A stretch of DNA of 64,000 nucleotides from an uncultured Bacteroidaceae bacterium (GTDB lineage Bacteria > Bacteroidota > Bacteroidia > Bacteroidales > Bacteroidaceae): contig CAJODY010000001.1 of the NCBI GenBank assembly GCA_905233285.1, positions 1-64,000 on the forward strand, given 5' to 3'. The notes under the pieces are model-generated. The model did not search any database, was not told where the DNA came from, and saw nothing but the letters and a program-made list of their open reading frames with translations. The position numbers and the translations under genes were made by a program. Position 1 is the stretch's first letter. Every line of letters begins with the position of its first letter. Of the stretch, positions 16,392 through 26,836 are shown in pieces.

Positions 16392-16603
16392 AAAGACAAG
16401 AGGCAACTATATCATTCAACTTATTATTGCAAAGTTCAAACGTGTCACCCTTGTGTCAGCGTGTGCCACCCTTTAAAACGCTGCACGCCCTTTATTTACT
16501 GGGGTTGTGTCAGCGTGTCAGCCTTTATCGCAAAAAAATATGATACAAAAAGTGGCACCTGACAAGTACGCCAAGTGCCACTAAATAGTTTATTCGATAA
16601 TTG

Positions 16604-18766
16604 TTATTTAGCGTAAGTGATAGTCATGCTAACAATACGAAGTTGTTTGGATCCTCCCGTACCTGTCGCATTATTGGAAACGACTAATGTAGAGCTGCTA
16701 AAACCACTAAACGTGAAAGTCGTTTCACTAAGAGTCGGAGTTACAGTCTGGCTGCCTGCCTTTCCTGACACATTGCCTTCTGCAGTATAGCTTGCATTGT
16801 TATCTGCATAGGCATTAATAATCACCTTTGTGATTTTCTTACTTCCCGCATCAATAGTCATTGAGTTGCCAATGTACAAGCGAGCTGCATTTCCGGAATT
16901 GTAATACTTGGGGCCATTTGTGCCTTCCCCTTGAGAAAATGTCAGCTTGGTACCATCACTCAGCGTGAGTGTTGTTAAGTCTGCTGCATTATCCAGTCCA
17001 AAGGAATTCATAGCAACTGTAATTTCGTCACCGCTAGTGGTACCGCCACCACCGCCGCCAGAACCGCCATCGTTTGTCGGTTTGCCATCGATGGTAACTA
17101 TCTGTGCTGCACTCTTACCCGATGTCTCAGGCGTTTTACCGTTATAATTATAGATAGGACCATAAATAATCACTTCAGAACCAACCTTAACCTCATAGCC
17201 ATCTGCCAATTTTTCACCATTAGTACCTGCTACTTGATAAGCCTTGAAGAGATCCTTTGCATCCTTAGTATCACCCATGTCAAACGTAACGTTTCCGTAA
17301 CCGCCACTGGCCTTGCCTCCATTGACAACAATACCCTTGATATAAAACTTCTCAGAAGACACTGTCGATCCTATTTCCTTACACTTGGCAATCGCAGCAG
17401 CAATATTGAACGGGCTACTCTGTGTGCCGTCACCTGAAGGGGCACCAGATTCGTCACCACCGCCGCCACCAGAACTTTCGTTGGTTTTCTTACCATTGAT
17501 GGTAACAATCTGTGCAGCACTCTTGCCAGAAGTTTCTGGAGTATTGCCCTTATAATTCACCAGTGGACCATAAATAACCACTTCAGCACCAGCAGGTACT
17601 TCATAACCATCAGCCAACTTCTCACCGTCAGAACCAGCCACCTGGTAAGCAGTGAACAACTCTGTAGCATCCTTGCTGTCACCCATCTTGAACGTGACGT
17701 TACCAAAACCACCAGAAGCCTTACCGCCTTCAACGACGATACCCTTCACGTAGAACTTTTCCGTAGAAGCAGTCTCGCCGATTTCCTTACACTTGGCAAT
17801 AGCTGCTGCGATGTTGAACGGATCGGTGGCTGTACCGGTACCCTTGGCTTCACCTGTGGTTCCACCACCGCCGCCACCTTTCGTCAGCTTGACGATATAG
17901 TTGCCCTGAGCAACCTCAGGAGTAACATTGCCGTCCTTCACATACTTAGTCAGTTTACCAAATACAACCACCTCGTCGCCTACGTTGATCTGTCCAGCAG
18001 CTGTAAAGTCGGTATTATCCAGATTCTTGCCGCGGAACACGGTCAGTTCACCCTTACCATCAGAGATGACATAATCGATGTTCTTATACTGAGCAATATT
18101 GGCATCAGAAGTCTTAATCTTGGTAATCTTACCAGTAACATAAGCATCTTCCTTCGTGGTACCGTTGTCTTCCAGAGCAGCGATATACTCCAATGCCTTG
18201 GTAACGGTGATAGGAGCATCCTTCGTACCTAAAGTCGTTGTGGTGGTACCACCGCCGCCACCGCCACCAGTGCCGTTGATGGAGTACACATAAGCGCCAT
18301 TGGCTTGTGTCTCAGGCGTGTTACCCTTGTAGTTAACCACCTTACCGCAGATAACCACCTTGTCGCCCTCCTTGATGTTCGTGGCTGACGGATCGCTGTA
18401 CTTCTGGTTGCCCAGATAGAGCACACGATAGCAGAGGAACTTGTTTCCACCCTCTTGTGAATCCGAAATCTCGAAGGTTGCATTACCATACTGAGTACCA
18501 AAGGTCTCAGTAATCGAGGTGATATAACCCACGATATAGACTTCGTTGGGAGATGGAACGTCAGCGCCCAGTCCACCGAGATATTCGATGACACCTGCTA
18601 CGTTGAACGGGTCTGCCTGTGTACCGGTTCCCGAAGGTTCGACGACTACGACGTCATCTGTTTTAGGAGCCACGATTTGTCCGAACGGAGAGGGGACATC
18701 CTCGCAGCTGGTGAATGTGAAGACCGCTAAGGCCAGCACAGTCAGATAATAAGCTATTCTTTTCAT
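16604..18766 (-). CDS. Lipoprotein with repeated OB-fold-like modules (DUF6359-like) and poly-Gly linkers
   Basis: Lipoprotein signal; repeated (G)TGT..DPFN(I/V)A...FYxKGIVxxGGKASGG(F/Y)GNVTFxMGD modules separated by GGGGG. Confidence 0.75.
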   Translation of the reverse strand: MKRIAYYLTVLALAVFTFTSCEDVPSPFGQIVAPKTDDVVVVEPSGTGTQADPFNVAGVIEYLGGLGADVPSPNEVYIVGYITSITETFGTQYGNATFEISDSQEGGNKFLCYRVLYLGNQKYSDPSATNIKEGDKVVICGKVVNYKGNTPETQANGAYVYSINGTGGGGGGGTTTTTLGTKDAPITVTKALEYIAALEDNGTTKEDAYVTGKITKIKTSDANIAQYKNIDYVISDGKGELTVFRGKNLDNTDFTAAGQINVGDEVVVFGKLTKYVKDGNVTPEVAQGNYIVKLTKGGGGGGTTGEAKGTGTATDPFNIAAAIAKCKEIGETASTEKFYVKGIVVEGGKASGGFGNVTFKMGDSKDATELFTAYQVAGSDGEKLADGYEVPAGAEVVIYGPLVNYKGNTPETSGKSAAQIVTINGKKTNESSGGGGGDESGAPSGDGTQSSPFNIAAAIAKCKEIGSTVSSEKFYIKGIVVNGGKASGGYGNVTFDMGDTKDAKDLFKAYQVAGTNGEKLADGYEVKVGSEVIIYGPIYNYNGKTPETSGKSAAQIVTIDGKPTNDGGSGGGGGGTTSGDEITVAMNSFGLDNAADLTTLTLSDGTKLTFSQGEGTNGPKYYNSGNAARLYIGNSMTIDAGSKKITKVIINAYADNNASYTAEGNVSGKAGSQTVTPTLSETTFTFSGFSSSTLVVSNNATGTGGSKQLRIVSMTITYAK

Positions 18767-18797
18767 ATCTTTTATGTTTTAGTTATTTCTTCTGTTC

Positions 18798-20057
18798 TTA
18801 CTTAATGGACACTATCGTACTTCCCTGAGCATACTGCGGGGTATTACCCTTGTAGTTGACCACATTACCCTTGATGACAACCTCGTCACCAGCCTTGATA
18901 ATGGTGGCACCATCCTTGTTGAACTTCTCACCGTTCAGTCCAAAGCCACGATACACCTGGAACGAACCCGTTGCTCCGTCCTTGCGGTCGGAAATCAGAT
19001 AAGTGGCATTGCCATACGATCCGCTGGTATCGATATCACTCACGCTGACGATATATCCCTTGGTGTAGATATTGTTCTTAGTACCATCTGCAGGCAGCGA
19101 CTTGGTAAGTTGTGTCACAGCGGCTACGTTGTATGGATCAGCCAGTGTGCCAGATCCTTCGGGCGTTGCCACGGGAGCGGGCTCCGTCGTCGACTCGACG
19201 ATGTCCTTTTCCGTACGCATCATAATCTGCCACGTGTCGTTGTAGCGGGCAGCCACACCAGTGATGTCGACACGTGTGGTAGGCAGAAGACGCTGTGCGA
19301 AGTCAGCATAAGTACTAGTGCGCACTACGACGTTGCTCAGTCCACTGATGACGCGGTGGGCACAACCGCCGTAAAGCGATACGCTACCATCGCTGGGTGC
19401 AAACACAGCCTTGCCGTCAGCCTCTGCCAGCGTGACACCCTTCAGGGTTACCAGCTTACCGGCATCCTTGGAAATGTCAAGCAGGTTGAAGTTCCACTTC
19501 GCCTCGATGGGCGTCACCATCAGGCCAGGAATGGGCGACAACAGTTTGTAGTGGTCTTTCCAGATGTAACGGCTCATACGACCCACCTGGGGCGTAGCAC
19601 CCTCCTTGTTCGGATTGGTATAGGTCGTACCAATCTGTGGCTGCTTGCCGTATCCTCCAACATAGAGTCCCTGAAGTTCCACGAGCACCGTCTGTCCCAC
19701 GGGGAAGGCGCCGTAGAGTCCGCTCTGCGAGATGCTGAGCACGATGGCTCCCGTATTGTCCTGGAGATAGAGGGCGCTATAGATATTTCCACCCTCGTCG
19801 TTACCCGTAACGATACCCTTGATCTGCATGGGCTGCTTCACTTCCTTCAGCGAGTTGTTGTTAATCTCATTACTATATAGGGCTATTACCTCGGCAATGG
19901 TCTTCACATTGGTTTCCTGCAAATACTTATTGCCATAGGCCTCCATACCCTTCTCCGATGGAGGCGTATCCCAATCCTTGTCTTGGCACGATGTGGCCAG
20001 TCCGAGAACTGCCAGTGCAAAGAGAATATATTTCTTGGTTTTCATAATCGTCTGCAT
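18798..20057 (-). CDS. DUF5689-like lipoprotein with C-terminal OB-fold-like module
   Basis: TSCQDKDWDTPP lipobox; IKGIVTGNDEGGNIYSALYLQDNTGAIVLSI; C-terminal module resembles those in the neighboring gene. Confidence 0.7.
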   Translation of the reverse strand: MQTIMKTKKYILFALAVLGLATSCQDKDWDTPPSEKGMEAYGNKYLQETNVKTIAEVIALYSNEINNNSLKEVKQPMQIKGIVTGNDEGGNIYSALYLQDNTGAIVLSISQSGLYGAFPVGQTVLVELQGLYVGGYGKQPQIGTTYTNPNKEGATPQVGRMSRYIWKDHYKLLSPIPGLMVTPIEAKWNFNLLDISKDAGKLVTLKGVTLAEADGKAVFAPSDGSVSLYGGCAHRVISGLSNVVVRTSTYADFAQRLLPTTRVDITGVAARYNDTWQIMMRTEKDIVESTTEPAPVATPEGSGTLADPYNVAAVTQLTKSLPADGTKNNIYTKGYIVSVSDIDTSGSYGNATYLISDRKDGATGSFQVYRGFGLNGEKFNKDGATIIKAGDEVVIKGNVVNYKGNTPQYAQGSTIVSIK

Positions 20058-20060
20058 TAT

Positions 20061-22697
20061 TTAGAATCTATAACCGATGTTCAGCATACCATTGATTCCG
20101 TACGAGTAGAACTTATACGGGTTGCGGTTGAACTTGTAGACACGTGTGCTGCCTACGTCGCCAGTGGTAGAGTTGACCGAATAGTTGCTTCGGCTCTGTT
20201 CGAAACCGCCAGTCACTATTCTTCTATTGTTCAGCACGTTGGTCACCGAGAAGTTCACTGAGAGCTGTCCCTTCTTCATACGGATGCTCTTACCGATCGA
20301 CAGGTCGAGCATAAATCCGCCCCTGCCCTTAGCCTGTGCTACAGCCTGATCGAGCAGCACCTTTTCGCCAGTGGCAGTGGTCTCGAAGACCTTCTCAGCC
20401 TCGATGCCGCTGTTCTCGTACGACTTCTGGCGGTTCAGCAGTGTCGAACCGTAACGGTACGAGGGCGAGTACGAGAGATAGATGCGGTCGTAGTAGTTAC
20501 CCATGACGTCGATGAACCATCCCTTGGCGTTATAGCTCAGTGTCAGGTTGAGTGCCGTCAGCGGTGTACCAGCTTCGCGCATGTTCTTATTATATACTAT
20601 ATCATTATGATATGTTCCTTCCGTCGACTTCATATAGATGGCCTTGGCGTTGTTCATGTTCAAGGCGTCGCTGACGGTACCCAGCGTCTTGATGCTGATA
20701 GAAGGAGTAATCTTGAATTTCACACCCCATTCCAGTCCGTAGTATTCTTTCTGGATGTCTGTCATTGACACGTAGGTGAACGAGCAGGCATCGTCGTCGA
20801 AGAACTGCTGCCACTCGGTAGCATTGTTGATGCGACTGAAGTAACCGCCGATGTTGGCCTTCATCCAAGTTGTCTCGTACTGCAAGCCAGCCTCGCTCGA
20901 GAATACGCGTTCGTTTCTCAGGTCTCTCACGAAGTCGTTGTTCACCTCGGGCGATACGAAAGCGGTCTTGGGAGTCGGAGCGCGGAACTCATAGCCAATG
21001 CCAAAGTTCCAGGTAATGCCATACTTGCTCAGCGTGTGCGACGTGATGCCCAGCTTGGCACCGCCATCCAGGAATTTACCCGTCTCGCTCTTGCCGTACG
21101 AGGTAACGCCGTTGCCCTGAGCCACTGCGATACCGTTCTCCATCTTACCGTCGCGATACATCATCACACCACCGACGCGTCCTGCCAAGAAGCCCTGGTA
21201 GTTGCCCTTGCCGAACTTCAGCGAGCTCCACAACTGGGCTTTGCGTGTGTGCAGGTCATAATCCATGCTATACTTATCGCCCTCCTTAAGCTCTGCTGTC
21301 GGATTGCGCATGTCGTAGTACACGTGCGGGTCACCCATGGGGTAGTTACCCAGTGCATAGGTATTGATGTTGCTCACATGGGAGGCTCCCAACAAATCGT
21401 CAATCTTCTGATAGTTCTGACTGATGTTGGCTGCCAGTTGCAGACCCACGTTCAGCGCGGTGTTCTTGCCCAGCTTGGTGTTCAGCGTCGATGCCAGCGA
21501 CAGGTTGATGTTGTTGTTATACCTGGCTGTCATGAAGTACATGGCATCGCTTCCGTTGGCATTGCCCTGCTGGTTGGCATAGTACAGGCGGTCCCACTGA
21601 ATCTGGCGAGCTTCCTCACTACCCGACAGGTACGACCAGGCGCGATAGAAGTCATTGTAGCCTGCTGCGGTGCGTCCGGCGACATCGTCCTCATACCACA
21701 CATCGTAGTAGCTCGACGGCAGGTTCTTCCAGTAGTCGGGCTTGGGGTTCTCGCTGTTGTTGTAGTTCAGGCGCGTCGTCTTGTAATAAGAATAGCGACC
21801 CGACAATGCGGTGGTCAGCTTCGTGTCCTGTCCGATCTTCCAGTCCCAGGTCAGCAAGGCTGTGGGAGCAAAATCGGTAACCACGCGGGCACTGCGCTTC
21901 TTGCCGTTCTGGTAACCCCAGTTGGGATTGTAGAAGTAGGTATTGGCAATCCAGAACATTTCGTCCGTCGAGGGACCCTGAGCGGCGCGCTCCGTGGGGT
22001 TACCCCATGTGACGAGCGAAAGGGAGTGCCTGTCGTTCAGCTTCTTCTCGGCACCAAGGTAGTACGAGAGCGAATTGTAGAACGTGCCCGGCACATACGA
22101 CGTTTCCATGTTGGCCCAGCGATAAGTCACTGTGGCCGAGAGTGCCCATCCGTCAGGACGCAGACCGGTATTGTATGCGTACTGCGCACGTACCGTATAA
22201 TTACGGTTAGCGCCAGAAACAGCCGCATACTGTCCTGTGGCCATCTTGCTGGGTCGGAAGTCGAAATTGTTTGAACCACCCATGCCCGGCATAGCAAAGT
22301 TGGTAAACTCGAAGGGCAGTGCATTCTCCTTGCTTCGGTTGGTGATGCGGTTCAAACCACCTACCAGCGAATAACGGAACTGTCCGCTCTCCATGTCGTT
22401 CATGGAAACACCATTGATGTAAATCTCGTTGTACTTTTGGTTAAAAGCACGGTAACGGAAACGTGCGGGACTGAAGAGAAAACCTACCGTTGAAGCGTAG
22501 ATGTTCTGATTCGACGAGATGATGGACACGTTCTGCGACATGTCATCGTCGTCACCCAACTGAGCTTCCGTAAAGGTGAAGGCCTCCTCGCTGACAACGT
22601 CTTCCTGGGCCTCAGTCTGCTTGGGTTGTTCAGTCTGAGCCAGCGCCGTTGCTACGATGAATAGTGCCATCACTGTTAATTTCACCTTTTTCTGCAT
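20061..22697 (-). CDS. TonB-dependent receptor-like outer membrane protein (no SusD partner adjacent)
   Basis: Signal peptide, plug-like NQKYNEIYINGVSMNDMESGQFRYSLVGGLNRI, beta-barrel-like remainder ending GYRF. Confidence 0.78.
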   Translation of the reverse strand: MQKKVKLTVMALFIVATALAQTEQPKQTEAQEDVVSEEAFTFTEAQLGDDDDMSQNVSIISSNQNIYASTVGFLFSPARFRYRAFNQKYNEIYINGVSMNDMESGQFRYSLVGGLNRITNRSKENALPFEFTNFAMPGMGGSNNFDFRPSKMATGQYAAVSGANRNYTVRAQYAYNTGLRPDGWALSATVTYRWANMETSYVPGTFYNSLSYYLGAEKKLNDRHSLSLVTWGNPTERAAQGPSTDEMFWIANTYFYNPNWGYQNGKKRSARVVTDFAPTALLTWDWKIGQDTKLTTALSGRYSYYKTTRLNYNNSENPKPDYWKNLPSSYYDVWYEDDVAGRTAAGYNDFYRAWSYLSGSEEARQIQWDRLYYANQQGNANGSDAMYFMTARYNNNINLSLASTLNTKLGKNTALNVGLQLAANISQNYQKIDDLLGASHVSNINTYALGNYPMGDPHVYYDMRNPTAELKEGDKYSMDYDLHTRKAQLWSSLKFGKGNYQGFLAGRVGGVMMYRDGKMENGIAVAQGNGVTSYGKSETGKFLDGGAKLGITSHTLSKYGITWNFGIGYEFRAPTPKTAFVSPEVNNDFVRDLRNERVFSSEAGLQYETTWMKANIGGYFSRINNATEWQQFFDDDACSFTYVSMTDIQKEYYGLEWGVKFKITPSISIKTLGTVSDALNMNNAKAIYMKSTEGTYHNDIVYNKNMREAGTPLTALNLTLSYNAKGWFIDVMGNYYDRIYLSYSPSYRYGSTLLNRQKSYENSGIEAEKVFETTATGEKVLLDQAVAQAKGRGGFMLDLSIGKSIRMKKGQLSVNFSVTNVLNNRRIVTGGFEQSRSNYSVNSTTGDVGSTRVYKFNRNPYKFYSYGINGMLNIGYRF

Positions 22698-22844
22698 AAG
22701 TCAGTTTTTAGTTAGTTATTTGTAATATTGCTGCAAAGATAATAAATAAAATGTAAAAAACATACATCTTTTGTATTTTTTTTGTGAAAAATTTGATTTT
22801 TCGAAAAAATATCACTATCTTCGCCACAAAAATCTGAAACTATT

Positions 22845-23900
22845 ATGAAAAAACTGTTATCAATTATTGCAATCATGTTCCTGGTGGGAACGATGAATGC
22901 CCAGGCTCAGGAGAGAAAATTCTCAGTTTATGCCATTGGTTTTTATAACCTTGAAAACCTTTTTGACACCTGTCACGATGTAGGTCACAACGACTACGAG
23001 TACCTGCCCGATGGCCGCAACAAGTGGACGGGCATGAAGTATACCCACAAGTTGCGCAACATGGCGCGCGTGCTGGCCGACATGGGAACCGACAAACTGC
23101 CCCTCGTGGGCTGTGCTGCCATCGGTGTCTCCGAAGTCGAGAATGCGAAGTGTCTCACCGACCTTTGCGAGCAGGAGCCCCTGAAGCGTCGTAACTTCCA
23201 GTTCGTACATATTGAAGGTCCCGACCAGCGCGGCGTCGACTGCGGACTGGTCTACAACCCCGCCCTGTTCACCGTTCGCGACGTCAAGCTAGTACCTTAT
23301 ATATATGAGCGCCAGGAAGACATCGAGAAGAACCGTGCCACGCGTGGTTTCCTCGTTGTCAGCGGTACACTGGCCGACGAGCACCTCACCATCATCGTCA
23401 ACCACCTGCCTTCACGTGGTGCCACCTCTTACTATCGCGAGCTGGGTGGCAAGCAGATCCGCGTCGTGAAGGACTCGCTGCTTCGCGACGACCCCAACGT
23501 GAAGATTATCATCATGGGTGATATGAACGACGACCCTGCCGATGCTTCCATGTCCGAAGCACTGGGTGCCCGTCGCGAGATTGCCGATGTCGAGGACGGC
23601 GGACTCTTCAACCCCTTCTGGAACATCCACGCCAGCGGCACAGGCACGCTGACCTATGGCGGCTCGTGGAACCTCTTCGACCAGATCATCCTCTCCAAGT
23701 CATTGCTGAACATGCCTGGCAAGCGCGACTTCTCGACGCTGAAGTACTACCAGCCACAGATCTTCCGTCGCGACTACCTGTTCCAACAGGAGGGCAACTA
23801 CAAGGGCAACACGCTGCGCACACATGCCGGTGGTGTCTGGCTCGACGGATATAGCGACCACCTCCCCACCCTCGTCTATCTCGTCAAGGAGCAGAAATAG
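22845..23900 (+). CDS. Secreted endonuclease/exonuclease/phosphatase family protein
   Basis: Signal peptide; FYNLENLFD, VNHLPSRG, IIMGDMNDDPADASM, YSDHLPTLV. Confidence 0.88.
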   Translation: MKKLLSIIAIMFLVGTMNAQAQERKFSVYAIGFYNLENLFDTCHDVGHNDYEYLPDGRNKWTGMKYTHKLRNMARVLADMGTDKLPLVGCAAIGVSEVENAKCLTDLCEQEPLKRRNFQFVHIEGPDQRGVDCGLVYNPALFTVRDVKLVPYIYERQEDIEKNRATRGFLVVSGTLADEHLTIIVNHLPSRGATSYYRELGGKQIRVVKDSLLRDDPNVKIIIMGDMNDDPADASMSEALGARREIADVEDGGLFNPFWNIHASGTGTLTYGGSWNLFDQIILSKSLLNMPGKRDFSTLKYYQPQIFRRDYLFQQEGNYKGNTLRTHAGGVWLDGYSDHLPTLVYLVKEQK

Positions 23901-23904
23901 TCAA

Positions 23905-23964
23905 TCGGCAAATAGTAAATCGCCAAATAAATCGTAAATAGTAAATCGTCAAATAGTAAATTAA
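23905..23964. repeat. AT-rich 26-bp tandem repeat (AAATAGTAAATCGYCAAATARWAAAT)
   Basis: aaatagtaaatcgccaaataaatcgt / aaatagtaaatcgtcaaatagtaaat. Confidence 0.7.
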
Positions 23965-23965
23965 G

Positions 23966-24580
23966 GTGACTATCATCGGAATCGCTGGCGGAACCGGATC
24001 TGGAAAGACCACCGTCGTCAAGAAAATCGCTCAGGCACTGCCGCCCCATTGCGCTGCCATCGTACCCCTCGACTCGTACTATAACGACACGACGGGCATG
24101 ACCGACGAAGAGCGCCGTGCCATCAATTTCGACCATCCTGATGCCTTCGACTGGAAGCTGCTGACGGAGCATATCAAGATGCTGAAAAATGGGCAGGCCA
24201 TCGAGCAGCCTACCTATTCATACATCATCTCCAACCGTCTGCCTGAGACGATACACGTCGAGCCCAAGCCCGTCATCATTCTTGAGGGTATCATGACGCT
24301 GCACTACAAGAAACTGCGCGACATGATGGATTTGAAGATTTTCGTCGATACCGATTCCGACGTGCGACTCATCCGCAACATCCGTCGCGACGTGGTGGAG
24401 CGCGGACGCACCGTCGACCAGGTCCTCGAGCGCTACGAGCGTGTGCTCAAGCCCATGCACGACCAGTTCATCGAGCCCACCAAGCAGTACGCCGACCTAA
24501 TCATCCCCTCCGGGGGCGACAACAAGACCGGTATCCACATCCTCCGAACTTACATCGAGGGCATCGTCACCAACGTCTGA
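23966..24580 (+). CDS. udk: Uridine kinase family protein, GTG start
   Basis: GIAGGTGSGKTTVVKKI Walker A; PLDSYYNDTTGM; FDHPDAFDW. Confidence 0.88.
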   Translation: MTIIGIAGGTGSGKTTVVKKIAQALPPHCAAIVPLDSYYNDTTGMTDEERRAINFDHPDAFDWKLLTEHIKMLKNGQAIEQPTYSYIISNRLPETIHVEPKPVIILEGIMTLHYKKLRDMMDLKIFVDTDSDVRLIRNIRRDVVERGRTVDQVLERYERVLKPMHDQFIEPTKQYADLIIPSGGDNKTGIHILRTYIEGIVTNV

Positions 24581-25294
24581 TTATTCCGTAACTTCAGTAT
24601 ACTCTGAATATTCAGTATTTCCCGATACTTCCGTAGCCTCTGAGATTTCAGGGGCTACTTCTTTAACTTCTCCAACTTCCCTAACTTCTTTAACTTCGCT
24701 AATTTCTTTAACTTCCCTACCCTCCGACGCTTTACGCACACGGTAAATCTTCAGCGCGTTCACCAGTTCTATCACGCCATACACCATCGAGCACCATCCC
24801 AGCACCATCAGCGACGTGCTGGCCGACTCCGAGGGTTTCAGAATGACATACAGTCCCATCAGCAGAATCACTGACGGCATCACCCAGTAGCCGAAAGGAA
24901 TGCTGCCCAGCCTGCGTGCTGCCACCAGCGCCATCAGCTGCGTCACGCCACCCAGAATCAGCACCGCTGCCAGCATATACATCAGTCCGTTCACGAAGGC
25001 GTTAGGCGACAACGTCAGCACCAGTCCCAATATCACACTGCCTGCCCCCACGATGGGGAACGTAGGCTGTCCGCCCCTGACCACGCGACCCTGCTGGTCG
25101 GTAATGGTATATTCGCCAGCATGCCGCTTGGCCTGCCAATAGGCTATCAGGGCAATGATGCCCGACAACAGGAACAGCGCCCCGATGGCCATCGTCAGCC
25201 ACGTCACACCGTCCTGTGGAAATTTCACCAGCAACACGCCAATCACGATGGCGCACAGCGCCCTGAATACCGAACTTTGGAATATCTTCATCAT
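24581..25294 (-). CDS. HdeD/DUF308-like membrane protein with C-terminal 9-bp-repeat-encoded acidic tail
   Basis: Six-TM-like pattern; tail EVKEISEVKEVREVGEVKEVAPEISEATEVSG... Confidence 0.7.
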   Translation of the reverse strand: MMKIFQSSVFRALCAIVIGVLLVKFPQDGVTWLTMAIGALFLLSGIIALIAYWQAKRHAGEYTITDQQGRVVRGGQPTFPIVGAGSVILGLVLTLSPNAFVNGLMYMLAAVLILGGVTQLMALVAARRLGSIPFGYWVMPSVILLMGLYVILKPSESASTSLMVLGWCSMVYGVIELVNALKIYRVRKASEGREVKEISEVKEVREVGEVKEVAPEISEATEVSGNTEYSEYTEVTE

Positions 25295-25320
25295 TGTTTT
25301 TTACACTAAACTCTTATCTC

Positions 25321-26286
25321 TCACCTAATATCCCCAGTGTTTACGACTGGCTGTGCCGAGTCGTCACCACACAGAACCACGAGCAGGTTCGACACCATTG
25401 CAGCCTTCTTCTCGTCGTCCAGGTTCACCACCTGCTCGTCCTTCAGCTTGTCCAGCGCCATCTTCACCATCGACACCGCACCCTCCACAATCTTCTCGCG
25501 CGCAGTAATGATTGCCGACGCCTGCTGGCGACGCAGCATCACGGCAGCGATTTCCGGAGCATAGGCCAGGTAGTTAATGCGAGCCTCCACGACCTCGATG
25601 CCTGCCAGTGCCAGACGCTCGTTCAGTTTCTGCTCCAGCTGGTCGTTAATCTCCTCGCCACCACCACGCAGGGTCAGCTCATTGGTTTTATTATCTTCAT
25701 CGTCGTAGGCATACTGTCCGGCCACCTGACGCAGGGCAGCATCGCTCTGCACGCGTACGAAACGCTCCAATGCATTCATGATTGAGCGCACGTCGCCACC
25801 AACCTGTCCCTGGGCCGTGGAAGCCATCGTCTGCGAATCCACCTCAAACAGCGCCTTATACGTATCCTTCAGCTTCCACACCAGCACCAGACCAATCATC
25901 ACCGGGTTGCCCGTCTTATCGTTCACTTTGATGGGTTCAGCGTCCAGGTTGCGGGCACGCAGCGACACCTTCTTCATACCATAGAACGGGTTAATCCAGT
26001 AGTATCCCGCCTGCGTGAATGTGCCGGAATATTTTCCGAACCACGTCAGTGCGCGCGCCTCGTTGGGCTCCAGCATCATAAAGCCACACCACATGATGAT
26101 GTTCACCACCAGCAGCACACAGCATCCGGCCAACAGCCAGCCACCCAGTGCCCCATCGCTGTCGTTCAGCAGAATGACGCTCTCTACGATGCCCCAGATG
26201 GCCAATGCCAGCACGACAAAGTTCACGAACAACATCACAAAACCATTCACTACCATGCCCTTAAAGGCAAACTCCTTGTTCTCCAT
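25321..26286 (-). CDS. SPFH/Band 7 domain membrane protein
   Basis: EPNEARALTWFGKYSGTFTQAGYYWINPFY...GIEVVEARINYLAYAPEIAAVMLRRQQASAIITAREKIVEGAV. Confidence 0.9.
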   Translation of the reverse strand: MENKEFAFKGMVVNGFVMLFVNFVVLALAIWGIVESVILLNDSDGALGGWLLAGCCVLLVVNIIMWCGFMMLEPNEARALTWFGKYSGTFTQAGYYWINPFYGMKKVSLRARNLDAEPIKVNDKTGNPVMIGLVLVWKLKDTYKALFEVDSQTMASTAQGQVGGDVRSIMNALERFVRVQSDAALRQVAGQYAYDDEDNKTNELTLRGGGEEINDQLEQKLNERLALAGIEVVEARINYLAYAPEIAAVMLRRQQASAIITAREKIVEGAVSMVKMALDKLKDEQVVNLDDEKKAAMVSNLLVVLCGDDSAQPVVNTGDIR

Positions 26287-26836
26287 TTTTCAGTTTTTTA
26301 GGGTTGATAATCATTTTGATGCGCTCACACGGTGCCTGTCACCCTGTGTACCTTTAAGTTTGCTGCAAAGGTAGACAATATATTCGAGATTTCCAAATTT
26401 TTTTCTGTTATTTAATCAATTCCTCTGGTTGATCAGGTTAACCACCACCTTCACCATCACGTCCTTCTCTTCCGTCTTGCGTCGCGAAGACGGGCCCCAA
26501 TGATTTTCCCTTGAGACAGAGTCCCAGTCCCTGATGTCTTATCGCTAGTCTTTATTTCCAACAGATGATAATTCTTCCTGCTAAACGAATACTTTCTACC
26601 GCTTTCCTTCAGCAATTTTTGCTTTCATATTGCGAAATTACGGAAAATAAATTAAAAAAGAGTTTTTATCAATTTGTATTTGGAAAATGTAGGGAATAAA
26701 AATGAATTATACAAGAAATCGGGCAGGCAAATCATCGCCATCTGTTGAAATCACTGCCTGAGGCGGAAATTCGGCTCGCCTTCCTATGGCATACTTCGGG
26801 GTTAGTGTTTTTATATATATAAGAATAAAAAGAAAA

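Noticed and set aside
19110-22274. Long plus-strand ORFs (19110-19880, 21036-22274) opposite lipoprotein/TBDR genes
   Set aside because: Antisense shadows of confident minus-strand genes without start context or domains.
26430-26640. Possible decayed coding region on the minus strand
   Set aside because: Short frame with TAG and TAA stops and no identifiable family; too weak, and notably not a UGA-only pattern.
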